Assembly: GCF_014844075.1 (NCBI RefSeq)
Contig: NZ_CP062165.1
Location: 5,022,001-5,086,000 of the forward strand
From: Paenibacillus sp. JNUCC-31
Lineage (GTDB): Bacteria; Bacillota; Bacilli; Paenibacillales; Paenibacillaceae
Direction of reading: 5' to 3'
Length of the DNA: 64,000 nucleotides
Below the pieces are notes generated by a model. It had not been told where the DNA came from, ran no database searches, and saw only the letters and a program-made list of their open reading frames with translations. The position numbers and the translations under genes were made by a program. The stretch's first letter is position 1. The number at the start of each line of letters is the position of its first letter. Below are positions 9,391-18,447 of the stretch, one piece after another.

Positions 9391-10143
9391 ATGGAGCTAA
9401 AAGAGTACATGCAAATTTTGCGCAAACGAATTTGGATTATCATTGCTTTTGTTGCTGTTGCTTGTATTGGCGCAGGTGTTAAAAATTATTTTTTGACTGT
9501 ACCGATTTATGAGGCGAATGCCAAATTAATAGTTAACCAGGCATATAATGCCCAAGGTGTGCCAAGCCTTGATATTGGTTCAATTCAAACCAACATTAAA
9601 GTGATTAATTCCTATATGGAGATCATTAAATCTTCGGCAATCCTCGATAAAGTAGCTGCTACATACCCCGATCTTGGCATGAACAGCAACCAACTGGGCC
9701 AAAGCATTCGGGTAACCACCGCGAATGAATCCCAGGTTATGAGTTTGACCGCCACCGGTTTATCTTCTGAAAAAGCGGCGAAAACCGTAAATGCAGTTGC
9801 CAAAGTATTCAAATCCCAAATCCCCGTAATCATGAAAGTTGACAACGTAACTATTTTGAGTGAAGCCAAACCTACAGATTCCTCCAAACCCATCAATGTA
9901 AATCCAGTTATGAACATCCTGATCAGTTTCCTTGTTGGCCTTCTATTATCTATAGGATTTATATTCCTGTTGGAATACTTGGACGACACCATGAAGACGG
10001 AGGATGAATTGGAGAAAGAACTGGGTATACCTGCACTTGCTGTGATCTCCAGAATCAGAAAAGAAGAGGGTCGTTTTTCCAAGCAATCAACAACATCTCA
10101 AAAACAGGTAGGTGATGGCCAGTATGCCACGGTTAACCAATGA
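9391..10143 (+). CDS. Wzz-type chain-length determinant / kinase modulator (YwqC/CapA family)
   Basis: 250 residues with an N-terminal Wzz domain, a membrane helix at about residues 15-35 and another at about 172-195. The extracytoplasmic part between them is expected to contact the nascent polymer. In Bacillota this protein is the transmembrane activator of a separately encoded cytoplasmic BY-kinase, here the next gene, which it overlaps. The cytoplasmic C-terminal tail (residues 196-250) is where such modulators bind the kinase. Start ATG 9391 with GGGAGGAA upstream. Confidence 0.93.
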   Translation: MELKEYMQILRKRIWIIIAFVAVACIGAGVKNYFLTVPIYEANAKLIVNQAYNAQGVPSLDIGSIQTNIKVINSYMEIIKSSAILDKVAATYPDLGMNSNQLGQSIRVTTANESQVMSLTATGLSSEKAAKTVNAVAKVFKSQIPVIMKVDNVTILSEAKPTDSSKPINVNPVMNILISFLVGLLLSIGFIFLLEYLDDTMKTEDELEKELGIPALAVISRIRKEEGRFSKQSTTSQKQVGDGQYATVNQ

Positions 10144-10807
10144 AAAAGGGACCCTTGTAACAATGGCTAATCCTAAGTCTACTTCATCTGAGGCTTACCG
10201 GAAGTTAAGAACCAATATCCAATTCTCATCTATTGATAGTCAGATCCAGACGATCATGATTGCTTCGGCATTGTCCGGTGAAGGAAAAACAACAACCATT
10301 GGTAATCTTGCAGTTACCTATGCTCAGGAAGGGAAGAAGGTTCTGCTGATGGATACGGATTTACGTAAACCTTCGGTACATCGCATGTTTAACGTGCCCA
10401 ACCATGTGGGACTGACCAGTGTATTGTCCAGCCAATATAAGGTTACAGAGGTACTTCGGGAAACCGGGGTGGAAGGGCTGCATGTTCTTTCCTCTGGTCC
10501 TATACCACCTAATCCTTCAGAGATGATTGGTTCTCGTAAAATGACAGCCCTGCTCCAGGATTTAAAAGAAGAATATGATGTTATTTTGTTTGATACACCA
10601 CCTGTTCTGGCCGTTACGGACGCATTGATTATTAGTTCGTTATGTGACGGTGTCATCCTTGTTGTAAGTGCGGGCAAGGTGAAGAAGGATCTGGTTAAAA
10701 AGGCAAAAGCCCATCTTGAACATGTGAATGCACGTATTCTTGGAGCCGTTTTAAACAACGTACAGGTGCCAAAGAGCCGTAGTTCTTACTATGGAGAACA
10801 AGCATAG
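10124..10807 (+). CDS. BY-type tyrosine kinase (YwqD/CpsD family)
   Basis: A 227-residue cytoplasmic tyrosine autokinase. Walker A is SALSGEGKTT with Lys55; Walker A' is the LLMDTDLRKP stretch near residue 80; Walker B is VILFDTPP near residue 153. The conserved EAYRKLRTNI at 23-32 is the segment used for oligomer contacts. Possible starts are GTG 10112, ATG 10115 and ATG 10124; the last is best spaced from AGGTAGG. All overlap the end of the Wzz gene, as expected for translational coupling. The C-terminal tyrosine cluster is minimal: only two adjacent Tyr residues near the end, where many homologues have several. A long structured non-coding segment follows before galU. Confidence 0.93.
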   Translation: MPRLTNEKGTLVTMANPKSTSSEAYRKLRTNIQFSSIDSQIQTIMIASALSGEGKTTTIGNLAVTYAQEGKKVLLMDTDLRKPSVHRMFNVPNHVGLTSVLSSQYKVTEVLRETGVEGLHVLSSGPIPPNPSEMIGSRKMTALLQDLKEEYDVILFDTPPVLAVTDALIISSLCDGVILVVSAGKVKKDLVKKAKAHLEHVNARILGAVLNNVQVPKSRSSYYGEQA

Positions 10808-10841
10808 CGAAGGTATGGATTGATTCACAAATATGATTGTC

Positions 10842-10955
10842 AAGGTCATGTCTACTATACCTTTATCAAGGTAGGCACTCGGTCACACTGTGGGTAGTGT
10901 ACCTTAGACGTAGATCGTCGAGGGTGTGATGTGAGGATGGGTTTAATGCCCTTTT
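10842..10955 (+). ncRNA. Candidate EAR (eps-associated antitermination) RNA element
   Basis: This 255-base kinase-galU gap lies within the operon. AAGGTA plus CACT (10868-10879, GG bulge) pairs with AGTG-TACCTT (10896-10905); GACG/CGTC forms a second hairpin (10907-10919); loop bases TCACAC (10883-10888) can pair with GTGTGA (10924-10929), giving a pseudoknot. TACCTT at 10858-10863 can alternatively pair with AAGGTA at 10868-10873. The gap ends with a GGG/CCC mini-hairpin and Ts near 10939-10955. The EAR element of B. subtilis lies at the equivalent place, between epsB (kinase) and epsC, and lets RNA polymerase read through terminators in the long eps transcript. Identity by position and fold only. 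Confidence 0.55.
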
Positions 10956-11062
10956 ATGAAATTAAAAGTAAGAATTGCATCAATTTATTTCATGGTTTCA
11001 TGGATTTAAATGGTCCAACTCATGCTTTTAAATAAAAAAATTAAATGGATAGGGTGGTATTT

Positions 11063-11971
11063 ATGACTAAAGTGAGGAAAGCAATCATTCCCGCAGCCGG
11101 ATTGGGGACCCGATTTTTACCCGCTACAAAGGCAATGCCAAAAGAGATGCTCCCTATTGTGGATAAACCGACCATTCAATACATCGTTGAAGAAGCTGTG
11201 GCTTCCGGAATTGAGGATATCATTATTGTAACGGGCAAGGGAAAACGTGCTATTGAAGACCATTTTGACAGCGCGTTTGAACTGGAGCAAAATCTGCTCG
11301 ATAAAGGAAAGCTCAGCTTACTGGAAGAGGTCCGGAAATCCTCCAACGTTGATATTCATTACATAAGGCAGAAGGAAGCGCTTGGACTTGGGCATGCAGT
11401 CTGGTGTGCTCGGAATTTTATAGGCAATGAACCGTTTGCTGTATTGCTTGGCGATGATATTGTGGTTTCTGACGTACCTTGCACAAAGCAGCTCATTCAG
11501 CAATATGAGAAGGTTAACCAATCTGTACTCGGCGTAAAAACGGTTAGTCCAAGCGAAACCTATCGCTACGGAATTATTGATCCCCTGCATACAGAGGGAC
11601 GTTTATCTTCTGTAAACAGCATGGTTGAGAAACCGCCACTGGGTTCAGCGCCTTCCAACTTGGCCATCATGGGTCGTTACATTTTAACACCTAAGGTATT
11701 CGAATACCTGGAAGAACAAAATGTGGGGGCTGGTGGCGAAATCCAGCTCACCGATGCACTTCAAATGTTAAATCGGGATGAAGGCATTAGCGCATATGAT
11801 TTTGAAGGCTCACGGTTTGATGTCGGTGAGAAGCTGGGTTATATTCTGACCACACTTGACTTTGCTCTCAAAAATAAAGAGTTGCGTGCCCCGGTTCTGA
11901 TGGCGATTGAAGAGATATTGATGAAGGAACAATTGAAACAAATGCTTGTAGCTGGAGGGGATAGTCTGTGA
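11063..11971 (+). CDS. galU: UTP-glucose-1-phosphate uridylyltransferase
   Basis: Makes UDP-glucose from UTP and glucose 1-phosphate, the precursor for Ugd later in the operon. 302 residues from the ATG at 11063, with AGGGTGG upstream; the ATG at 11045 in frame lacks a ribosome site. The nucleotide-binding signature is near the N-terminus ([20 protein letters not shown]), followed by the conserved [14 protein letters not shown] segment; the VEKP motif and GRYIL strand occur mid-protein. Full length for the bacterial GalU/YngB group. The stop overlaps the next start (GTGA), indicating translational coupling to the phosphoglycosyltransferase. Confidence 0.97.
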   Translation: MTKVRKAIIPAAGLGTRFLPATKAMPKEMLPIVDKPTIQYIVEEAVASGIEDIIIVTGKGKRAIEDHFDSAFELEQNLLDKGKLSLLEEVRKSSNVDIHYIRQKEALGLGHAVWCARNFIGNEPFAVLLGDDIVVSDVPCTKQLIQQYEKVNQSVLGVKTVSPSETYRYGIIDPLHTEGRLSSVNSMVEKPPLGSAPSNLAIMGRYILTPKVFEYLEEQNVGAGGEIQLTDALQMLNRDEGISAYDFEGSRFDVGEKLGYILTTLDFALKNKELRAPVLMAIEEILMKEQLKQMLVAGGDSL

Positions 11972-12636
11972 AACTTTCAGGGCCGGAATACTTTGGGAGT
12001 GGGGAAACCATAGTCAAGGAAGGTACTGCGGCAGTGCTTGAGCAGCCTTACTCACAACGTGTTGGCGGGTATACTGATGTGATGAAACCGTTCATCGATT
12101 TTGTTATAGCAGTTGTGCTGCTGCTGATTACATCACCGGTCATGCTGGTTGCAGCAATGATGATCAAACTTGATTCCAAAGGACCTGTAATTTTCAAACA
12201 AGAACGTTACGGGAAAAACGGAATCAAATTTAATATCTATAAATTCAGAACAATGCGTACAGACGCTCCGAAGTACAGTGCCTCCCCAACGGCAAGCAAT
12301 GATCCGAGAATTACACGGCTGGGTAGAATACTTCGCAAAACCAGCCTGGATGAATTACCGCAATTGCTTAACATTATCAAGGGGGATATGAGCTTTATAG
12401 GTCCGAGACCTGAAATGAAGCTCATTGTTGAAGAAAGCTACACGGATCTGGAGCGCAGACGTTTTCTGGTGAAACCGGGGATTACCGGATTGTGGCAGGT
12501 AAGCGAGGCTCGCAAGGAGCCCATTCATCATAATCTGCAATATGATTTCCACTACATCGCCAATGTCTCACTGAAAATGGATATGATGATCATCTTTAAA
12601 ACGATCGGCGTGATGATTAAAAGTAATACATTTTAA
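11968..12636 (+). CDS. Undecaprenyl-phosphate sugar phosphotransferase (polyprenyl PGT)
   Basis: Starts the lipid-linked repeat by moving a sugar 1-phosphate from a UDP-sugar to undecaprenyl phosphate at the inner membrane face. 222 residues, GTG start at 11968 with GGAGGGG upstream. One membrane segment at about residues 36-58, then the PGT catalytic core: [18 protein letters not shown], the [11 protein letters not shown] segment with its acidic pair, SFIGPRPE, and [10 protein letters not shown] near the C-terminus. It is a short, catalytic-domain-only enzyme, like EpsL. Glucose 1-phosphate is a plausible substrate because galU lies directly upstream, but the sequence does not settle the sugar. 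Confidence 0.93.
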   Translation: MKLSGPEYFGSGETIVKEGTAAVLEQPYSQRVGGYTDVMKPFIDFVIAVVLLLITSPVMLVAAMMIKLDSKGPVIFKQERYGKNGIKFNIYKFRTMRTDAPKYSASPTASNDPRITRLGRILRKTSLDELPQLLNIIKGDMSFIGPRPEMKLIVEESYTDLERRRFLVKPGITGLWQVSEARKEPIHHNLQYDFHYIANVSLKMDMMIIFKTIGVMIKSNTF

Positions 12637-12669
12637 CCTACTCTTTATATCATATGGAGCGTGATCCAA

Positions 12670-13632
12670 TTGAAACATATTGTAGTGACGGGTGCGGCCG
12701 GGTTCTTGGGCTCACATCTGGTCAAATCATTAATTCATCAGGGACATCAGGTTACCGGAATAGATAATCTTTCAACAGGCGTTGCCAGTAATCTGCAAGA
12801 GGTGGCTCATAGCCCCCTCTTTTTTTTCCATGAAGCAGACGTTACGCTGCCCGACTCACTGGATTTCCTGGTTGAACAACCTGTGGATGAAGTCTATCAT
12901 CTGGCTTCACCGGCCTCACCCAAATTCTATCAGGCAGATTCGATCGGTACGATTTGGGTGAATACCCGAGGAACCTACCATTTACTTGAACTGGCACGAG
13001 TCAAGGGAGCAAAGTTCCTGTATTCGAGTACAAGTGAAGCTTACGGAGATCCCGAAGTCCATCCACAGCCCGAGAGTTATCGAGGGAACGTAAATACTTG
13101 GGGGCCCAGAGCCTGTTATGATGAGGCCAAGCGTTTGGGCGAAGTTTTCTGCTATGAATACTACACGAAACACAGCGTTTCCGTGAAGGTGGCGCGTATT
13201 TTTAATACGTACTCATCCGGACTCCGGAATGATGATGGTCGAGTTATTTCCAACTTTGTGACACAGGCGCTGACAGGCCAGGATATTACGGTGTACGGGG
13301 ACGGATCACAGACTCGCTCGTTCTGTTATGTGGATGATAACATCCGGGGATTACAACAATTGATGGCTGAAGACCAAGCGAACGGGGAAATTATCAACAT
13401 TGGTAATCCCACGGAATATAGCATACTTGAAGTTGCTAATCTGGTTAAAGAACTTACGCAATCGGACAGTAATCTCGTATTTTTGCCATTGCCTGAAGAC
13501 GACCCCAAGGTTAGACGTCCGGTGATTGACAAGGCTCGGGAGATTTTAAATTGGGAACCGGAGATTGGTCTGGAAGAGGGTTTAAAACTCACCATTGACC
13601 ATTACCGGGCCATGCTGCAGGAAACTTCATGA
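12670..13632 (+). CDS. UDP-glucuronate decarboxylase-type epimerase/dehydratase (UXS)
   Basis: An extended short-chain dehydrogenase, 320 residues, probably converting UDP-glucuronate to UDP-xylose. NAD-binding TGAAGFLGSH is at residues 7-16, and the active-site YxxxK is the YDEAK near residue 155. The YGDPEVHPQPESY stretch followed by GNVN and RACYDEAKR is typical of UXS rather than of GalE-type epimerases. A TTG at 12670 is chosen because GGAG (12656-12659) is ten bases upstream and the protein then begins right at the first Rossmann strand; the GTG at 12661 is too close to that site. Substrate would come from Ugd in the same operon. A related epimerase activity cannot be fully excluded. 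Confidence 0.85.
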   Translation: MKHIVVTGAAGFLGSHLVKSLIHQGHQVTGIDNLSTGVASNLQEVAHSPLFFFHEADVTLPDSLDFLVEQPVDEVYHLASPASPKFYQADSIGTIWVNTRGTYHLLELARVKGAKFLYSSTSEAYGDPEVHPQPESYRGNVNTWGPRACYDEAKRLGEVFCYEYYTKHSVSVKVARIFNTYSSGLRNDDGRVISNFVTQALTGQDITVYGDGSQTRSFCYVDDNIRGLQQLMAEDQANGEIINIGNPTEYSILEVANLVKELTQSDSNLVFLPLPEDDPKVRRPVIDKAREILNWEPEIGLEEGLKLTIDHYRAMLQETS

Positions 13633-13657
13633 AGCTGAATAAAGTGAGTTGAGATGC

Positions 13658-14851
13658 GTGCCAAAAATAGTGATTGCCCACAGTTTGTATCCGCCGCATG
13701 TTATTGGAGGGGCTGAAATATCTACACAGATTCTTGCCCAGACCCTTGAACCCAGTTATGACGTTAAGGTCATTACGGTAGGTGGACACAAGGAAGGCGA
13801 AGTGCGGACAGATATCGTTAACGGTATCGAAATTATGAGATTGCCATTTAACAATCGTTACTGGATTGGTGATTCTGCGAGGCAAGTATCTACTTCTGAC
13901 AAAGTGTTATGGCGAGTTCGGGATATATTCAACATCAGGCAGTATCGACATATTAAACGATATCTTGCGCTGACACGTCCGGCTGTTATTCATACTCAGA
14001 ATATTACGGGACTCAGTCTGGCAATTTGGAAAGCGGCCTTTGAACTGGATATTCCGGTGGTGCATACACTTCGAGATTTCTCACTAATTGAGCCTATTCA
14101 AATATCAGCATATTCCAGATTGTACAGACAAGTCTCCAAGAGATACAGCCGCTCGATCTCGTCGGTAATTGGCATATCCGAACACATACTTAAGACGCAT
14201 ACAGCACTGGGGTTCTTCGAACACGCCTCCAAACATGTCATCCATAATATTGTAGAAAATAATGATCAGGTACAGGAACTGTATGCTGGCAAAAAAGTTC
14301 GTCATGATCAGCCGCTTAACATCGGATATTTTGGACAATTGACCGAAGTAAAGGGTGTTCAATATTTGATCGAAGCTGTGAAAAAATTAGATGAGAAGGT
14401 TGCGGGGAAGCTGTTCATTCATGGGGATGGTCCAATGCTTCATCAGCTGCAGGAACTCGCCGAATCAGAACCACGCATCATTTTTGTGGGCAAAGTGGAT
14501 AAAACACAGATTGCCCCTCAGATGAAGGAGATGGATCTCACCATCGTTCCTTCCACATGGGATGAACCTTTTGGGAGGGTGGTCATCGAATCGTATCAGG
14601 TAGGCACCCCCGTATATGCCTCAAAGGTGGGAGGCATGCCGGAGATTCTGCTGGATATCGGAAAATTTTCATTCACTGCTCATAGTGCTGATGCCATTAG
14701 TAAGGCGATCCTCCACTATTATGAGCTGTCCGAGTGGGAAAAAAGTCAATTAAAGCTTCAATGTTATGCACACAGCCAGTCTTTTAATGAAGATTACCTT
14801 CTCAAGGAACATGCCAGCATCTATGAGAAGCTAATCAGGTGTGGAGGTTAA
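13658..14851 (+). CDS. Glycosyltransferase, GT4 family
   Basis: 397 residues, GT-B fold. The N-terminal acceptor domain opens with a typical HSLYPPHVIGGAE loop; the C-terminal donor domain shows the FGQLTEVKGVQYL strand, GDGP, and the conserved EPFGRVVIESYQVGTPV motif with the Glu residues that hold the donor nucleotide sugar. A GTG at 13658 is favoured (GAGTTGAG upstream); a TTG at 13649 is possible. The donor and linkage cannot be read from sequence. Its stop lies next to the ribosome site of the polymerase gene. Confidence 0.9.
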   Translation: MPKIVIAHSLYPPHVIGGAEISTQILAQTLEPSYDVKVITVGGHKEGEVRTDIVNGIEIMRLPFNNRYWIGDSARQVSTSDKVLWRVRDIFNIRQYRHIKRYLALTRPAVIHTQNITGLSLAIWKAAFELDIPVVHTLRDFSLIEPIQISAYSRLYRQVSKRYSRSISSVIGISEHILKTHTALGFFEHASKHVIHNIVENNDQVQELYAGKKVRHDQPLNIGYFGQLTEVKGVQYLIEAVKKLDEKVAGKLFIHGDGPMLHQLQELAESEPRIIFVGKVDKTQIAPQMKEMDLTIVPSTWDEPFGRVVIESYQVGTPVYASKVGGMPEILLDIGKFSFTAHSADAISKAILHYYELSEWEKSQLKLQCYAHSQSFNEDYLLKEHASIYEKLIRCGG

Positions 14852-14852
14852 C

Positions 14853-16166
14853 ATGTACATGACTTCTTTGGATGCCAAATCTCATCCGTATGTCCAGGTG
14901 AGATCCGAATCTCCGTCTTCCCTATTTACGGTGTCCATTCACTTTTTACTCATCTATCTATCCATCTACGGTTTGATATCCATATATGTAGATAATATTG
15001 TGATTCGCTCGTTGAAAGATGTAGGCATGGTGCTGATTTCCTTATTCGCACTTACTAGAGTATATCGTCAGCAGATAGCTTTCTTAAACCCGTTCCTGTT
15101 TATATTGACCTCCATTATAGTCCTGGGAGCACTGAACGTACTCATGGGTTCCAGCGTGGTCACTTTGATCTATGGCATCAAAATTACGTTTTTACCTTTG
15201 GTAATGTTATTTGCAGGCATGCTTATGGCGCAATATGGTGGAATCTATGCATTTGCTAGAACCAATCTGATTATTTTTATAATGCTGATTGCAGGATGGT
15301 TAATTCAATATGCCCTGGGTATAGAAAAGCTGATCACGATGGGGTTTGTATACGGAGTAAACATCAAAAATTATCTTGAGGGTGTACCACGTTTGTCTTC
15401 CATTACGTATTCACCTGATGGCTATGCGTATGCTCTGCTTATGACAGGGATCATTGCTGAACGAACCAAAGCGGCAGTGAACCATCGAATTTTTCGCATA
15501 GCTATCCAACTGCTGACGATCAGCTTTTTGTTATTGTCGACCATTCGATCGGCATTATTACTATGGTTCGTATATCAAGTGATTATGTTCTTTCTTCATG
15601 TTCGTAAATATAGCAAGAAAAACACACTGATCCTGGCAATTACATTTATGTTGCTCCCGGCAGCTGTATTTTTCGGGGGCAGAATGCTGCAATCCAAAAA
15701 TCTCCTTTCCAGTTCTTCCTTATTGGATCGATTACAGACATGGGGAAGCAGTCTCACTTCTCCGTTCACGATGAACGGAGTCATTGGCAATGGCATTGGG
15801 TCGGTAGGGGCTGCAAGCCGGAGAACACATATGATGGGTTTGAATTCCAGTAATTTTGCGGTAGACAATCAGTACTTTTCCTTATACGAACAGACAGGTT
15901 GGATCGGACTCGTGTACTTTTCCATTTTATTTATGTGGATTGTCGTCTCGCTTGTGAAGCGAATGAATACTTTACCGGACTCGAATGGTTTGCGTCTGCC
16001 CCAGGTAGCACTTTCTCTTGGAGCAGGAGTGGCAGCAGCGAGTTTAACAACGAATGTACTTGAGTTGTTTCCTGCCAACGTTTTCTTCTGGATGGTCATG
16101 GGAATGGCTCTTTATCAGTATCGCGAAGCAGACGATATACCTTACAAAGCGGGTGAGCTTAAATGA
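14853..16166 (+). CDS. Polysaccharide polymerase (Wzy / O-antigen ligase-like)
   Basis: 437 residues, about ten to twelve hydrophobic segments with a larger extracytoplasmic loop (about residues 275-345) before the last few helices, the layout of Wzy polymerases. It would link flipped repeat units on the outer face of the membrane. GGAGG (14843-14847) precedes the ATG at 14853; a second ATG at 14859 is also possible. Assigned by topology and by being the only such protein in a cluster that also has Wzx and Wzz; the primary sequence of Wzy proteins is poorly conserved. The next gene overlaps its stop (ATGA). Confidence 0.85.
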   Translation: MYMTSLDAKSHPYVQVRSESPSSLFTVSIHFLLIYLSIYGLISIYVDNIVIRSLKDVGMVLISLFALTRVYRQQIAFLNPFLFILTSIIVLGALNVLMGSSVVTLIYGIKITFLPLVMLFAGMLMAQYGGIYAFARTNLIIFIMLIAGWLIQYALGIEKLITMGFVYGVNIKNYLEGVPRLSSITYSPDGYAYALLMTGIIAERTKAAVNHRIFRIAIQLLTISFLLLSTIRSALLLWFVYQVIMFFLHVRKYSKKNTLILAITFMLLPAAVFFGGRMLQSKNLLSSSSLLDRLQTWGSSLTSPFTMNGVIGNGIGSVGAASRRTHMMGLNSSNFAVDNQYFSLYEQTGWIGLVYFSILFMWIVVSLVKRMNTLPDSNGLRLPQVALSLGAGVAAASLTTNVLELFPANVFFWMVMGMALYQYREADDIPYKAGELK

Positions 16167-17326
16167 AGGTTTTGCATATAGGAGAGTATGTTGTTGGTGG
16201 TGTAGCGACCTACTTAAATGAACTCGTCGCCTACCAGCGTCATATTTTTGATGTTTATTTACTGATGAGTGACTATAATTCAGCTTCTGATTTCGATTTG
16301 GAGTCAGATCGCATTTTTCGTTACAAGTACAAGCGCCACCCCAAACACTTTTTTTCAGCCATGAGGCAGATTCACCAAGCCATACAACGGATTCAACCGG
16401 ATATTATTCATGTTCATAGCTCATTTGCGGGTATGCTCGCAAGGGGCTTATTTTTTATTACGCCTAGAAAAGCGAGCGTGTTTTATTGCTCCCACGGGTG
16501 GTCCTTTTTAATGGATACCAAACCATTGCACAGAAAGGCCTATTTCATGATCGAAAAAATATTGGAGTTCAAAACGGATTTTATCATCAATATTTCAAAG
16601 TATGAGCTGGAACAGTCCGTTCAATTAGGGATGTCTCCTGCCAAATCAAGGTTTGTGTACAGTGGTCTGCGGGATCGTAAAAATGACCAGCGACCAGAGC
16701 ATTCTTCGCCCGTTATTCGTGAGGATATGGAGAAGACAAATGTCATTCAGCTCTTATTCGTTGGCAGATATGATCGGCAGAAAGGACTGGATCTCCTTCT
16801 GGATGTATTCGGTAAATATCCTGAGCTTCAGCAGTTAATCCGGCTATATGTCATCGGTGATAGCGTACTGGAGAAGAATGAGTGGAATTTTCCTGAAAAT
16901 GTAGTTCGGCTGGGATGGGTGAACAATGCGGAAATTGATCACTATTACGAGCAATGTGATGCGATAATCATGCCGTCCAGGTGGGAAGGCTTACCTCTTG
17001 TAGCTCTGGAAGCCATGAAGAACCGCAAGCCAGTGATCGCAAGCAATCGAGCCTCTTTGCCAGAGTTAGTCTCACATGGCATGAATGGGTACATCTTTGA
17101 TCTTGAACGACCCGAAGAGCTGAGAGAGATTCTAATGAATCTAGATAAAATGACCCTGGCTGCCATGGGAGAAGTTGGTCATGGTATTTACAAAGAGAAG
17201 TTTAGCTCTGATCGAATGAATGAAGAGTTCGTTAGTCTCTATTATGAAGCGAGGGATATGGGCGTTACCTTCCATGAGGTTCATCCGGCTTCACGCCTGG
17301 AAATTTCAAAGAGAAATGGAGAATGA
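16163..17326 (+). CDS. Glycosyltransferase, GT4 family
   Basis: 387 residues, GT-B fold. Near the N-terminus GEYVVGGVATYLNELV forms the acceptor-side glycine loop; DIIHVHSSFAG is typical. The donor domain has LLFVGRYDRQKGLDLLLD and the PSRWEGLPLVALEAMKNRKPVIAS motif. Translationally coupled to the polymerase gene by a four-base overlap. The neighbouring GT gene starts two bases after its stop, so these are co-expressed. Sugar specificity unknown. Confidence 0.9.
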   Translation: MKVLHIGEYVVGGVATYLNELVAYQRHIFDVYLLMSDYNSASDFDLESDRIFRYKYKRHPKHFFSAMRQIHQAIQRIQPDIIHVHSSFAGMLARGLFFITPRKASVFYCSHGWSFLMDTKPLHRKAYFMIEKILEFKTDFIINISKYELEQSVQLGMSPAKSRFVYSGLRDRKNDQRPEHSSPVIREDMEKTNVIQLLFVGRYDRQKGLDLLLDVFGKYPELQQLIRLYVIGDSVLEKNEWNFPENVVRLGWVNNAEIDHYYEQCDAIIMPSRWEGLPLVALEAMKNRKPVIASNRASLPELVSHGMNGYIFDLERPEELREILMNLDKMTLAAMGEVGHGIYKEKFSSDRMNEEFVSLYYEARDMGVTFHEVHPASRLEISKRNGE

Positions 17327-17327
17327 C

Positions 17328-18410
17328 ATGATTAGAATATATATTAATGCCCGCTTCCTGACTCAGACCGTTACTGGGGTACAGCGGTATGCAATTGAGC
17401 TTATAAAGGAAATAGACAAACTCATTGAGGAGGGAGAGGTAGATGGAACAAGATATGAGTTTTGTCTGCTTTCCCCCGCCAATGTTATTACCAAACTTGA
17501 ATTAAAGCATATCCGTCACCAAGTGATCGGCAGATTCAAGGGGCATCTGTGGGAGCAGCTTGAACTTCCGCTCTACGCAAGAAAAGGGTTGCTGATTAAT
17601 CTTTGTAACACAGGCCCGGCGTTTAAGCGAAATCAGGTCGTTACGATTCACGATGCATCCGTATTCAGTTATCCGAAGGCCTTTTCTTTTGCTTTCCGTT
17701 CATGGTATCAGTTTTTAACCGTTAGGTTGGGGAAAATATCCAAAAGGGTGATCACGGTATCCAATTTCTCCAAAGGAGAACTGATCCAACACTGCAAAAT
17801 TGCCGCGCAAAAGGTAACCGTCACTCATTTGGGTATTGATCATATTCATCACAGGCAGGCAGCTCAAGGGACACTGGAGAAATACGGAATTCAATCACCA
17901 TATGTCCTTGCAGTCAGCACCATGAATCCGTACAAGAACTTCAAGTTGATTTTGGAAATTTTGCCTGAGGTGAAGGCGCAAAATTTGAGTGTGGTTATTG
18001 TTGGATCGAAAAATAGCAAGGTATTCAGCAATCATGCATTGAACGAATCGGATGGGGTAAATTGGGTGGGTTATGTGACGGACGAAGAGTTAAAAGCACT
18101 GTATGAACATGCGGCTGGCTTCATTTTCCCGTCATTGTATGAAGGATTTGGATTGCCGCCGCTGGAGGCGATGGCGCTCGGTTGTCCGGTAATTGTATCT
18201 TCTCGAGGGTCCATTCCGGAAGTATGTGGGGATGCTGGACTTTACTTTGATCCTCATCACCCGCAAGAAGCTGCTTCACGCCTAGTCGAGATCATGTCTG
18301 ATCCGGAGCTTGGTCAGAAATTGTCCATTCAGGGCAGAGAACATTCGGCTTTTTTCTCCTGGAACAAATGTGCCAAGGATACGGTCAACGTTATTATGAG
18401 TACGGTGTAA
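17328..18410 (+). CDS. Glycosyltransferase, GT4 family
   Basis: 360 residues from the ATG at 17328, with ATGGAGAA at a proper distance; the long upstream extension in frame runs through the preceding gene and is rejected. Begins with [20 protein letters not shown], a start typical of GT4 mannosyl/rhamnosyl-transferases of the GVxRY type. The donor domain has [14 protein letters not shown] and [25 protein letters not shown]. With ManC encoded in the operon, a GDP-mannose donor is a reasonable guess but is not shown by sequence. Confidence 0.9.
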   Translation: MIRIYINARFLTQTVTGVQRYAIELIKEIDKLIEEGEVDGTRYEFCLLSPANVITKLELKHIRHQVIGRFKGHLWEQLELPLYARKGLLINLCNTGPAFKRNQVVTIHDASVFSYPKAFSFAFRSWYQFLTVRLGKISKRVITVSNFSKGELIQHCKIAAQKVTVTHLGIDHIHHRQAAQGTLEKYGIQSPYVLAVSTMNPYKNFKLILEILPEVKAQNLSVVIVGSKNSKVFSNHALNESDGVNWVGYVTDEELKALYEHAAGFIFPSLYEGFGLPPLEAMALGCPVIVSSRGSIPEVCGDAGLYFDPHHPQEAASRLVEIMSDPELGQKLSIQGREHSAFFSWNKCAKDTVNVIMSTV

Positions 18411-18447
18411 GAAGGCTTTATGTTGTCTTTTAAGGGAGATAAGACCT

